A stretch of DNA of 64,000 bases from Cellulomonas sp. ES6 (GTDB lineage Bacteria > Actinomycetota > Actinomycetes > Actinomycetales > Cellulomonadaceae), in NCBI RefSeq assembly GCF_030053835.1, contig NZ_CP125655.1, positions 2,418,001-2,482,000 on the forward strand. The letters are read 5' to 3'. The notes below the pieces were generated by a model. The model searched no databases. It was not told the origin of the DNA and was given only the letters and a program-made list of their open reading frames with translations. Below, piece by piece: positions 31,192 through 39,041 of this stretch; within the stretch, counting starts at the first letter, position 1, and each line of letters starts with the position of its first letter. Both the position numbers and the translations under genes were made by a program.

Positions 31192-31830
31192 GTGCAGCCT
31201 CCCCGTCCCCGGAACCGGACCGGCCGGCCCCGCCCCGCGGTGCTCGCCGGCGCCCTGGGGCTCGTCTGCGTCGCGGCCGGCGCCGCCGTCCTCGCGACCT
31301 CCGCCCGCGACGTGCACGCGGGCTACCACGACACGACGACCGCGGTCGTGGAGGTCTCCGGCACGTTCGCCCTCGAGGTCTCCGGCACCGCGCCCGACGG
31401 GTCGCCCGCCGGCCCCGTCGAGGGCGACCCGGAGCCGCTCGTCGTGCGCACCACCGGCGGGGCGGCCTACACGACGCACACGCCCGTGGAGTGGCGGGCG
31501 ACGGTGCACGCCCCCGACGCCGCCGGCCGGGTCGGGCTCTCGCTGTTCGACCCGGACCCCGCGGACGTCGTCGTCGGCGCGAACCGGTACCCGGACCTGT
31601 TCTCGACGCTGCGGTTCACGGTGCTCGACGTCACCGACGCCGGCCGTCCCGTGACGCTGGCCACCGACGCGACCGCCGCGCAGGTCGCGGTCGCCGCGCT
31701 CGTGCTCGACGTGCCCGCGGGCGGGTCCCGCACCGTCGCGGTCCGCGCCGTCGTCGCCGAGGGCACCTGGCGCCTGTACGACGGCCGGACCACCGCGGCC
31801 GGGCTGCGCTTCAGCGGGGTGAGCTCGTGA
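31192..31830 (+). CDS. SipW-type exported protein (operon gene 3)
   Basis: A 212-residue protein with a long basic N-terminus (Pro/Arg-rich, 16 residues), a hydrophobic segment (VLAGALGLVCVAAGAAVLATSA) and then AGYHDTTTAVVEVSGTFALEV, a layout like SipW-cognate pre-proteins. The beta-rich domain has RYPDLFSTLRFTVLDVT, which echoes the YLDALRFTILDGT strand of gene 1, so genes 1 and 3 are probably distant paralogues. AGAGGA lies before the GTG. The stop overlaps gene 4 (GTGA). Confidence 0.75.
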   Translation: MQPPRPRNRTGRPRPAVLAGALGLVCVAAGAAVLATSARDVHAGYHDTTTAVVEVSGTFALEVSGTAPDGSPAGPVEGDPEPLVVRTTGGAAYTTHTPVEWRATVHAPDAAGRVGLSLFDPDPADVVVGANRYPDLFSTLRFTVLDVTDAGRPVTLATDATAAQVAVAALVLDVPAGGSRTVAVRAVVAEGTWRLYDGRTTAAGLRFSGVSS

Positions 31831-32564
31831 GGCGGGTGACCCGGTCGGTGGCGCGCGTCCCGGCCGCCGCCGTGGCGGCAGGCGTCCTGCTGCTCGTCCC
31901 CGCGGGCGTCACGTCCGCGGTCGCGGCCCCGCTGTCGCCGGGTGCCACGGTCGACGGCCGCGGCACCGTGGTCCGCGCGTCGGTCGCGGACGAGGAGCTC
32001 GTCGTGGTCTCGCCCGCGACCGTGGACGTCGTCGCCCCGCTGCCGGGTCACGCCGCGACGTGGACCACGACGGTGACGCCGGCCGCCGGGGCGGGGGACG
32101 ACCCGCTGCCCGTCTGGCTCGCGGTGAGCGGTGTGGACGGTCCGCTGCTCCGGGGTGACCACCCGCTGACCCTCACGGTGACGGACGAGGACGGCACCGT
32201 GCTGCTCGCGTCGTCGGACGTCTCGTCGCTGCTCGGGCGCCAGGTCGCCCTGCCCGACCTGGCGGGTCGCACCACGTTCACCGCGCGTGTGGAGCTCCCG
32301 GCCGAGGCGTCGGAGGCGTACCGCGGAGCGAGCGGGTCCGTCCGGCTGGCCGTCACGGCGCAGGCCCCCGCGTCCCCGTCGGCCGCGAGCGGCGTGCTGG
32401 CCCGGACGGGTGCCGGCCCTGCCGGTCTCGCGCTCGCCGCGGTCGCGCTGCTCGGCGCAGGCGGGACGGCCCTCGCGAGCCGGCGCGCCGCGACCACCCG
32501 GTCGTCCCGCACGACCACGTCCCAGGAGCCCCGCACCGGCCGGACCCCGCAGGAGACACGATGA
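31827..32564 (+). CDS. Exported protein with LAXTG-like C-terminal sorting signal (operon gene 4)
   Basis: A 245-residue protein with a conventional signal peptide (VPAAAVAAGVLLLVPAGVTSAVAA), a beta-sandwich body, and a C-terminal sorting-type signal: LARTG (about 203), a hydrophobic helix GLALAAVALLGAGGTALA, then RR and a basic tail. LAXTG is the motif used by class E sortases of actinobacteria, so this protein may be cell-wall anchored and tether the others. The tail after RR is longer (about 25 residues) than usual. No sortase gene is in the window. Start and stop overlap neighbours by 4 bp. Confidence 0.72.
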   Translation: MRRVTRSVARVPAAAVAAGVLLLVPAGVTSAVAAPLSPGATVDGRGTVVRASVADEELVVVSPATVDVVAPLPGHAATWTTTVTPAAGAGDDPLPVWLAVSGVDGPLLRGDHPLTLTVTDEDGTVLLASSDVSSLLGRQVALPDLAGRTTFTARVELPAEASEAYRGASGSVRLAVTAQAPASPSAASGVLARTGAGPAGLALAAVALLGAGGTALASRRAATTRSSRTTTSQEPRTGRTPQETR

Positions 32565-33976
32565 CCACCACGTCCCGCCCCCCGTCCCGTCGCCGACGGG
32601 TCCTCGCCGCGGTGGCCGCCGTCGTCGCGACCGCTCTCGCGGCGACCCTGGCCGGCACCGCCACGGCGGCCTACGTCGACACGACCGCCGCCCGCACCGG
32701 GCCGCTCCCGGCCGCGCTGGGCGGGGAGCCGCCCGAGCAGCGGACGGGGCTGACGCTCGGCTCGCGCATGGTGGACACGGGGGTTGGCGTCACCCCCGCC
32801 GGCCAGGTCGTCGTGTGGGGCCTCGGCATGTACGGCATCAACGGGACCTCGAGCGCCGACCTGAACATCGGGCCGACCGTGGTGGCCGGCCTGCCGAGGG
32901 TGGTCCAGGTCGCCACCGGCATCTACTCGCTCAACGCGCTCGGCGCCGACGGCACGGTGTGGGGCTGGGGCGACTGCTCGCGCGCCGCGGGCACGGACCT
33001 GTCCACCACGTTCACCGACTACGGCTGCTCGGTGGGCGCGTTCGGCTCGCCGGCGGCGCCGCCCCGCCAGGTGCGCATCGGTGCCCGCGCGTCGACGACC
33101 TCGGCTCCGCTGCTGGACCGGGTGACGGCCATCGCGTCCACCGAGTACGCCGGCGCGGCGCTGCGGGACGACTGCACGGTCTGGCACTGGGGCGGCCACT
33201 GGGGCGACGCCACGTACCAGTACGGCTACGGCGGCAACGGCCTGGCCCAGCTCGGGGCGAGCAAGGTCAAGGGCCTCCCGGACCCGACGCGGGTCGCAGG
33301 CGCCTGCCCGACGAGCGTCGTCGGCGGCTACGACACGTTCTGGATCACCCTGGAGAACGGCGACGTGTACTACCTCGGCGGTCGCACGCCGCTGAACACC
33401 ACCGTGAACGGCAACCCGGCCGTGGCCGCCGACCAGGTGCCGACCGGCGCGTCGCTCTCCGCGCGCCCCGTCACCGCCCTGCAGCCCTGGCTGCTGCGGA
33501 CGGTCGGAGCCTCCCGCCCGCACGTCGTCAGCGTCTCGGGTGGCATCCAGATGGGCGGCGCGCTGCTGTCGGACGGGTCCGTGCTGTCGTGGTCCACGTT
33601 CTCCGCCGACCGCACCGGCCGGTCCGCGCCCGGGAGCTCGTGGCAGACGCCCGCCGTGGTCACCGGGCTCGGCACCGGCGTGGTCGCGATGGCGTTCGGC
33701 TTCACGGGCGCCGCGTTCCTCAAGTCGAACGGCGAGCTGTGGTGCTACGGCGCCGGCGACGACTACGCCCGCTGCCCGACCACGCCGACGCGCCTGGCCA
33801 CCGGGGTCACGCAGTTCGGTGTCGGCCAGGGCTTCATGATCTGGCAGACGGCCGACGGCGTGTTCTCCGGCCGCGGCTACAACCCGCGCGGGGCGATCGG
33901 GCTGCCGACCAGCGTCGCGATCAGCCAGAACCGCGTGGTCAGCCACGACCTGTCGGTGCTGGCGGTGGCACCGTGA
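32561..33976 (+). CDS. Exported RCC1-like beta-propeller protein (operon gene 5)
   Basis: A 471-residue secreted protein. The signal region (RRRRVLAAVAAVVATALAATLAGTATAAYVDTTAA) again has the SipW-type AAYVD(T) after the hydrophobic stretch. The rest is made of repeats of the RCC1 type: each has an ALGADGTVWGWG-like core (VTPAGQVVVWGLGMYG, ALGADGTVWGWGDCS, ALRDDCTVWHWGGHWG, TLENGDVYYLGG, LLSDGSVLSWS, LKSNGELWCYGAGDD, IWQTADGVFSGRGYN), about seven blades. Such propellers bind partners. Cysteines occur in several blades and may form disulfides outside the cell. ATGA overlap with gene 4. Surface display through the operon's LAXTG protein is an inference. Confidence 0.85.
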   Translation: MTTTSRPPSRRRRVLAAVAAVVATALAATLAGTATAAYVDTTAARTGPLPAALGGEPPEQRTGLTLGSRMVDTGVGVTPAGQVVVWGLGMYGINGTSSADLNIGPTVVAGLPRVVQVATGIYSLNALGADGTVWGWGDCSRAAGTDLSTTFTDYGCSVGAFGSPAAPPRQVRIGARASTTSAPLLDRVTAIASTEYAGAALRDDCTVWHWGGHWGDATYQYGYGGNGLAQLGASKVKGLPDPTRVAGACPTSVVGGYDTFWITLENGDVYYLGGRTPLNTTVNGNPAVAADQVPTGASLSARPVTALQPWLLRTVGASRPHVVSVSGGIQMGGALLSDGSVLSWSTFSADRTGRSAPGSSWQTPAVVTGLGTGVVAMAFGFTGAAFLKSNGELWCYGAGDDYARCPTTPTRLATGVTQFGVGQGFMIWQTADGVFSGRGYNPRGAIGLPTSVAISQNRVVSHDLSVLAVAP

Positions 33977-34680
33977 GCCGGGCCCGGGCCGGACGGCGCG
34001 CCCGTCCGGCCCCGCGCCGCCCTCGCGCCGCGACCCTCCTGGTCGCCGCGCTCGCCCTGGCCGTCGGCGGTCTCGGGGCCGTCGGTGCGACCGTCGCCCC
34101 GACGGGCGCCGCGCTGCGGGACGTCGCCGGGCTCGACGCGACCGTGGGCAGCGGCGAGCGGTTCGACATCGGCCTGGTGCAGGACGGCGTGCTGCGGCAG
34201 GCGGAGGGCGACGGTGTCGCGTGGCAGGTCGACGGTGCCGGGTCGCTCCTGCCCGGGCACACGGTGACGTTCGACGTGCCCGTCGCCAACAACGGCCCGT
34301 ACGACGCCGACGTCGTGCTCGCGGTCGCCGACCGGTACGCCGAGACAGCGCCGAGCGGCCCGGGTTCCGACCCCGTGGCGCTCTACCGGTGGTCGGTGGC
34401 CGACGCGCAGACCGGCGCCGTGCTGGCGGGCACGCCCGCCACCCCGCTCACCAGCACCGTCACGACCGCGCAGGTGGGCGCGGCCGTCGGCGGGCTGCAC
34501 CTCGCGGGGCGCACGCTGCCGGCCGTCGCCGACGGCGCGCCCTGGACCGCCGACCCCGCGGCCCCGGGGGACCACCGGGTGCTGCGGGTGACCGTCGCCT
34601 ACCCGGACACGCCGGCGACCGAGGCGTTCAACGGCGGCCGGTCGGCCCTGGCCCTCGTGTTCACGGGCAGCTCACGGTGA
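33973..34680 (+). CDS. Exported protein of the SipW-type operon (gene 6)
   Basis: A 235-residue protein with a basic Pro/Arg-rich N-terminus, a hydrophobic stretch (AATLLVAALALAVGGLGAVG) and then VAPTGAALRDVAGLDATVGSGERFDIGLVQDG. The GERFDIGLV strand resembles the SGRFNIQVV strand of gene 1, which supports common ancestry. The C-terminal part is beta-rich with GRSALALVFTGSS at the end. It overlaps gene 5 and the peptidase gene by 4 bp each, so all three are coupled. Confidence 0.75.
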   Translation: MSRARAGRRARPAPRRPRAATLLVAALALAVGGLGAVGATVAPTGAALRDVAGLDATVGSGERFDIGLVQDGVLRQAEGDGVAWQVDGAGSLLPGHTVTFDVPVANNGPYDADVVLAVADRYAETAPSGPGSDPVALYRWSVADAQTGAVLAGTPATPLTSTVTTAQVGAAVGGLHLAGRTLPAVADGAPWTADPAAPGDHRVLRVTVAYPDTPATEAFNGGRSALALVFTGSSR

Positions 34681-35285
34681 CCGGCACCGGCTACCGGATC
34701 GCCTGGCGGGTGCTGCGGCTCGTCCGGAGCGTCCTGCTGACCACGACGGCCGTGCTCGGCGCCGCCAGCATCGGCGCCGTCGTGGCGGGGCTCGTGCTGG
34801 ACGTCCGCCCGCTGGTCGTGGTGTCGGGGTCCATGGAGCCGGGCATCCCCGTCGGCTCGCTCATCGCCGGCCGGACGGTGCCCGCGGACCAGGTGGAGGT
34901 GGGGGACGTGGTCACCGTGCCGCGCCGCGAGGGCACCACGGACCTCGTCACCCACCGCGTGGTGGAGGTCCGCACCCCCGACGGCGCGGACCCCGGGGTG
35001 CGGGAGCTGGTGCTCCGCGGGGACGCCAACGAGACGGACGACCCGATGCCCTACGTGGTCGGCGAGGTGCGGCGTCACGTCGCCACCCTGCCCGGCGGCG
35101 GCTACGTCGTCCGCACGCTCCAGTCGGGCCGCGGCGTCGTCGTGATGGGGGGCGTGCTCGTGGCGGCCGTCGTCCTCACGTTCGCGGTGCCCCCGGCGGA
35201 CGGGGCACCCGGTCAGCGGGCCGGTGGCGGCTCCGCCCCCCGCGACCGGGGACGGCACCGCGCCGCCGCCGGGGCGCGTGGCTGA
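34677..35285 (+). CDS. sipW: ER-type (SipW-like) signal peptidase I
   Basis: A 202-residue membrane protease of family S26B. It has an N-terminal helix (VLLTTTAVLGAASIGAVVAGLVL), the nucleophile Ser52 in VVSGSMEPGIPVGS and, instead of the bacterial catalytic Lys, His93 in DLVTHRVVEV, which marks the ER/archaeal/SipW type. Box E is GDANETDDPMPY. A second helix lies near the C-terminus (VVVMGGVLVAAVVLTFAVP). It closes the operon of SipW-type exported proteins and is most likely their dedicated processing enzyme; the window has a separate conventional Ser/Lys LepB at 58986. Confidence 0.9.
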   Translation: MTGTGYRIAWRVLRLVRSVLLTTTAVLGAASIGAVVAGLVLDVRPLVVVSGSMEPGIPVGSLIAGRTVPADQVEVGDVVTVPRREGTTDLVTHRVVEVRTPDGADPGVRELVLRGDANETDDPMPYVVGEVRRHVATLPGGGYVVRTLQSGRGVVVMGGVLVAAVVLTFAVPPADGAPGQRAGGGSAPRDRGRHRAAAGARG

Positions 35286-35305
35286 CCGCTCGGCGTCGCG
35301 CGGGA

Positions 35306-35430
35306 GGGCGGTCCGCCGCACGGGCCGGGCGGTCCGCCGCACCGGGGCTGCACCGCGTGACCGCGAGGCCGGGATGGCGCCGCGTGACCGCGAGGCCGGG
35401 GTGGCGCCGCGTGACCTCGACGCCGGGGCG
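35306..35430 (+). repeat. Two tandem repeat arrays before the CDF transporter gene
   Basis: A 21-bp unit with core GGGCGGTCCGCCGCAC occurs twice (35306-35347). Next to it, a 27-bp unit beginning CCGCGTGACC occurs three times (from 35353, 35380 and 35407, the last diverged) to 35430. Both periods are multiples of three and stay open in the transporter frame, encoding RAVRRTG and APRDREAG-like repeats, so translation from an upstream GTG at 35278 cannot be excluded. Confidence 0.7.
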
Positions 35431-35490
35431 CCGGAGGGGCGACACTGCGAACCTGAGCCGCGCGCCGCGCGACCGGCACCGGGAGGCGCC

Positions 35491-36420
35491 GTGGACGGAC
35501 CGGAGAGCCCCGACCCGGCCGCCCCGCGGCTCCGGCGCGAGCGGTCGGCGCTGACCGTGTCGGCGGTCGCGGCGGCGGTGGTCGGCACCGGGGCCGCCGT
35601 GTGGGGCGTCGTCGCGGGGTCCGGCGTGATCCTGTTCGACGGCATCTACACCGCCGCGGGGACCGCGCTGGTCGGGGTGTCCGCGCTGGCGTCGCGCGCC
35701 GCGGCGTCGGAACCCGGCGGGCGCTACCCGTTCGGACGCCACGGCGCCACGCCGCTCGCCGTGGCGATGCAGGGGGCGGCGCTGCTCGCCACCCTGGTGT
35801 ACGGCGTCGCCGACGCGGTGGGCACGCTGCTGGCGGGGGGCTCCGACAGCGACCCGGGGTCGCTCGTCGCGTACGGCGCGCTGTCCGCCGTCGTGAGCGC
35901 GGGCGTCGCGTTCCGGCTGCGGCGCGCGGCGCCGGACTCGGAGCTCGCCCACGCCGAGGTCGTGTCCTGGCGTGCGGGCGCGTGGCTGAGCCTGGTCGTG
36001 GCCCTCGGGGGCGTGGCCGCCGTCGTGCTCGAGCGGACGGGGCGCGACGCGGTGGTGCCGTACGTCGACCCCGCGCTCCTGCTGCTGGCCGTCGCCCTGG
36101 TCGGGACGCTGCCGCTGCGCCTGATCCGCGACGGCATGCACGAGCTGCTGGAGGGGGAGCCGCCCGCGGACGTCGCGCGGGAGGTGGGCCGTGCGGTCGC
36201 GGCGGCCCGGGAGAGGTTCGGGCTGCCGGAGCCGCTCGTGCGCGCCACGAAGCTCGGCGGCCGGCTCTACCTCGAGGTCGACTTCGTGGTCGAGCCGGGG
36301 CGGTGGGACGTGGACCAGGAGGACGGGGTGCGGCGCGCCGTCCTCGACGGCCTGGTCGGGGTCCCGCTGGACGTGTGGGCGACCGTCGAGCTCACGACCG
36401 ACCCGGAGCTGGCCGCCTGA
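35491..36420 (+). CDS. Cation diffusion facilitator (CDF) family transporter
   Basis: A 309-residue membrane protein of the cation-efflux family: six predicted helices (from ALTVSAVAAAVVGTGAAVWG), the helix-2 metal region LFDGIYTAAGTALVG, RYPFGRHGATPLAVAMQG (the YPFG motif) and a cytoplasmic C-terminal ferredoxin-like domain (VRATKLGGRLYLEVDFVVEPG). Typical members export Zn, Fe or Mn. The metal site differs from the usual DXXXD/HXXXD pattern, so specificity is uncertain. GTG 35491 has GGGAGG 4-6 nt upstream and GC3 is lower before it; a longer product starting at GTG 35278 would include the tandem-repeat segment. It follows the peptidase gene in the same direction. Confidence 0.82.
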   Translation: MDGPESPDPAAPRLRRERSALTVSAVAAAVVGTGAAVWGVVAGSGVILFDGIYTAAGTALVGVSALASRAAASEPGGRYPFGRHGATPLAVAMQGAALLATLVYGVADAVGTLLAGGSDSDPGSLVAYGALSAVVSAGVAFRLRRAAPDSELAHAEVVSWRAGAWLSLVVALGGVAAVVLERTGRDAVVPYVDPALLLLAVALVGTLPLRLIRDGMHELLEGEPPADVAREVGRAVAAARERFGLPEPLVRATKLGGRLYLEVDFVVEPGRWDVDQEDGVRRAVLDGLVGVPLDVWATVELTTDPELAA

Positions 36421-36475
36421 CCGTGGCGGTGCTCGGACGCGGCGCCCGGCCGGGTGACGCGGGAGACCAGGAGGC

Positions 36476-39037
36476 ATGGTGCTGGACGCGCTGAACTCGG
36501 TCGCCGCTGCTGCGCTGCGCTGGCTGGCGCTCGGCCGCGACGTGGTGGTCCGCGGGGACACCGGCTCCGGCCGGTCGACGGTGCTCGGCGTGGTCGCCCG
36601 GCAGGGGGAGCGTCAGCACCTGGGTGTCGTCGTGGCCGACTGGCACGACCTCGCCGGTCGCGTGCCGTCCGCGGGCGCCCGGCCCCTGACGCCGGCGGGG
36701 CGGTCGGACGACGACGTGGCGGCCGACCTGGTCGCGGACCTCGGTGCCCGCGGCGTGCTCCTCGTCGACGACGTCGACGAGCTGGACGACGCCACGCTGG
36801 AGGTGCTGGGACGGGTGCTCCGTCGCAGCCGCGCGCGGTTCGTGGCGACCGCCACGCGCGACCTCACCCGCCTCGGCCGGCCGTCGCTGTCGAGGCTGGT
36901 CGCGGCGCGGGCGCCCGCGGAGGTCCGGGTGCCCCCGCTGGGCTTCCAGGCGATGGCGCGGATGGTCGCCGACCGGCTGGACGGCCCGGTCGACGCGGCG
37001 CTGACCTCCTCCGTGACCGCGTGGTCGGCGGGGAACCCGGCCGTCGCCGCCGCCATGGTGGACGCGGCGCAGTTCGCGGGGACCGTCGGCCGGCGCGACG
37101 ACGTCTGGACCGCGGTGGGCGACCTCGACGACGTGCCGCTCGACGCCGTCGCCCACCTCATGACCGCGGGGCTGCCACCGGGCGCGCAGGACGCCCTCGA
37201 CGTGCTGGCGGTGCTCGGCCCGGCACCGTCGGAGGTCGTGCACCGGCTCGTGCCCGACGCCGACCTGTCGGTGCTGGTCGCGCGCGGGCGGGTGGTGTCC
37301 TACGGCGGGGACAGCGGGCTGCTGGCGGTGTCGCCGCCGGCGCTGGCGCGCGCCGTCCGGGACCGGCTGAGCGGGCCGCGCCGCCTGGACGTCGCGCGGC
37401 TGCTCGTCCCCGAGGCCGGCCACGAGCTGCCGCTGCCGTCCGTCCGCACCGGGCTGACGGACATGATCGTGTCCGCCGCCGGCGACCCGGCGGATTCGTA
37501 CTGGCGCTGGGCGGCGGAGCTGACGGGCCTGGTGCACGAGCGGTCGGTCGTCACCGAGGCCGCCGCCCGCGGCGCGTGGGAGGAACGGCCCGAGGTGGCG
37601 ACGGCGCTCCCGTACCTGATGGCGCTGCTGCGGCGTCCCGCGACCGACCGGGTGCGCGACGTCGTCGACGGGACGGTGCGCGACCCGGGGGAGGACCCGC
37701 AGAGGGCGGCGACCTTCGACGACCTCTGCCGTCGGTGGCGGGTGTGGCAGCGCAGCGAGGACGTCGACCCGGCGGTCGACCCGGGTGTCGCTGTGCAGCC
37801 GCGGGGCGCGGGCGGCGCGGCGGCGCCGGGGCTGCGGTCCCTGGTCGCCGCGGCGGTCGCGGGCGGTGGTGACGACGAGGCGCTGCTGAGCCGGCTCGCG
37901 CTGCCCGGGCCGGACGCCCCGGAGCCGGGACGGTCGCTGGCCGTCCTCTCGGCGGCGTCGGTGCTGCTCGAGGCGGGTCGGCCCGGGGCGGTGCTGCGGC
38001 TGACCACCGGTGTGCGGGCGGCGCCGTGGATGCCCGGGGAGGTGGACCACGCGGTGGCGGGCCTGCGGGGCATGGCGCTGCTCCTGCTCGACCGGGTGGT
38101 GGAGGCGGAGGCACGGTCCCGTGCCCTGCTGGAGGCGGCCTACGACCGCCTGGACGCCGCCGGGATCCGCATCCACAGCCTCTCGCTCGCGCACGCCCTG
38201 ACCGTGCGGGGGCAGTGGACCGCCGCCTGGCGCGTGCTGAGCACGGCGCTGCGGCTCGGCCCCCCGGGGCCGCTCGGCGGCGCGTTCTACCGGCGCAGCC
38301 TCACGCTGTCGGCCATGCTGGCCGCGCTCATGCGGAACAGCGACGTCGCGCGGATGCTCGCGACCGAGCTGCGGCACGCGCCGCCCCTGCACGAGCCGGT
38401 GGTCGACTCCGTGCAGGGCGTGGCGGAGGCGTACCTGCTGCTCGACGAGGGACGGACCGCGGAGGCCGACGCGCTGATGTGGCGGTTCGGCGACCGCTGC
38501 CGGCTGGCGGGGCGGCCGATGCTCGCCCTGGAGTACTGGGCGCTGCGTGTCGAGCCCTCGACGCCGGAGCAGGTGCGGCAGATGCGCGAGCTGTCGGACC
38601 GCGTGCCGCTGCCGCTGTTCGCGCCGCTGGTCGACCTGCACGCGGCCCTGCTGGGCGACGACCTCGCGGAGCTGGACCGCGCGGCGCGCGCGGCGCGGCT
38701 GGAGATGGTCCCGGGCCTGGCGCCCCGGGTGCTCGAGGCGGTGAACCGGCTGCGGGAGTCCAGGGGGCTGCCGCCGCTCGCCGACCCGGAGGTCGACGAC
38801 CTGCTCGGCGAGCAGATCGCCGAGGCGATCCGCAGCGCGCCGCCGGTGCACCGGTCCGCGGACCTGCTGTCCGACCGGGAGCACGAGATCGCGGTGCTCG
38901 CGGCGCAGGGCATGACCAACCGGGAGATCGCGGTGCGGCTGCACCTGAGCACCCGCACCGTGGAGAACCACGTCCACCGGGTGCTCGGCAAGCTGGGGCT
39001 GCGCAGCCGGTCCCGCCTGGCCGAGGTGCTGCTGTGA
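36476..39037 (+). CDS. Large LuxR-family (LAL-type) ATP-binding regulator
   Basis: An 853-residue regulator. The N-terminal STAND-like ATPase has Walker A GDTGSGRST (27-35) and Walker B VLLVDDVDEL (about 95-104). A helical TPR-like middle follows (about 350-780). The C-terminal GerE HTH reads LSDREHEIAVLAAQGMTNRE and then STRTVENHVHRVLGKLGLRS (about 795-850). LAL proteins act as signal-gated activators of neighbouring genes, so the SipW-type surface operon directly upstream is a candidate target. GGAGG is only 1 nt from ATG 36476; the next codon, GTG 36479, may be the actual start. Confidence 0.88.
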   Translation: MVLDALNSVAAAALRWLALGRDVVVRGDTGSGRSTVLGVVARQGERQHLGVVVADWHDLAGRVPSAGARPLTPAGRSDDDVAADLVADLGARGVLLVDDVDELDDATLEVLGRVLRRSRARFVATATRDLTRLGRPSLSRLVAARAPAEVRVPPLGFQAMARMVADRLDGPVDAALTSSVTAWSAGNPAVAAAMVDAAQFAGTVGRRDDVWTAVGDLDDVPLDAVAHLMTAGLPPGAQDALDVLAVLGPAPSEVVHRLVPDADLSVLVARGRVVSYGGDSGLLAVSPPALARAVRDRLSGPRRLDVARLLVPEAGHELPLPSVRTGLTDMIVSAAGDPADSYWRWAAELTGLVHERSVVTEAAARGAWEERPEVATALPYLMALLRRPATDRVRDVVDGTVRDPGEDPQRAATFDDLCRRWRVWQRSEDVDPAVDPGVAVQPRGAGGAAAPGLRSLVAAAVAGGGDDEALLSRLALPGPDAPEPGRSLAVLSAASVLLEAGRPGAVLRLTTGVRAAPWMPGEVDHAVAGLRGMALLLLDRVVEAEARSRALLEAAYDRLDAAGIRIHSLSLAHALTVRGQWTAAWRVLSTALRLGPPGPLGGAFYRRSLTLSAMLAALMRNSDVARMLATELRHAPPLHEPVVDSVQGVAEAYLLLDEGRTAEADALMWRFGDRCRLAGRPMLALEYWALRVEPSTPEQVRQMRELSDRVPLPLFAPLVDLHAALLGDDLAELDRAARAARLEMVPGLAPRVLEAVNRLRESRGLPPLADPEVDDLLGEQIAEAIRSAPPVHRSADLLSDREHEIAVLAAQGMTNREIAVRLHLSTRTVENHVHRVLGKLGLRSRSRLAEVLL

Positions 39038-39041
39038 GCCC

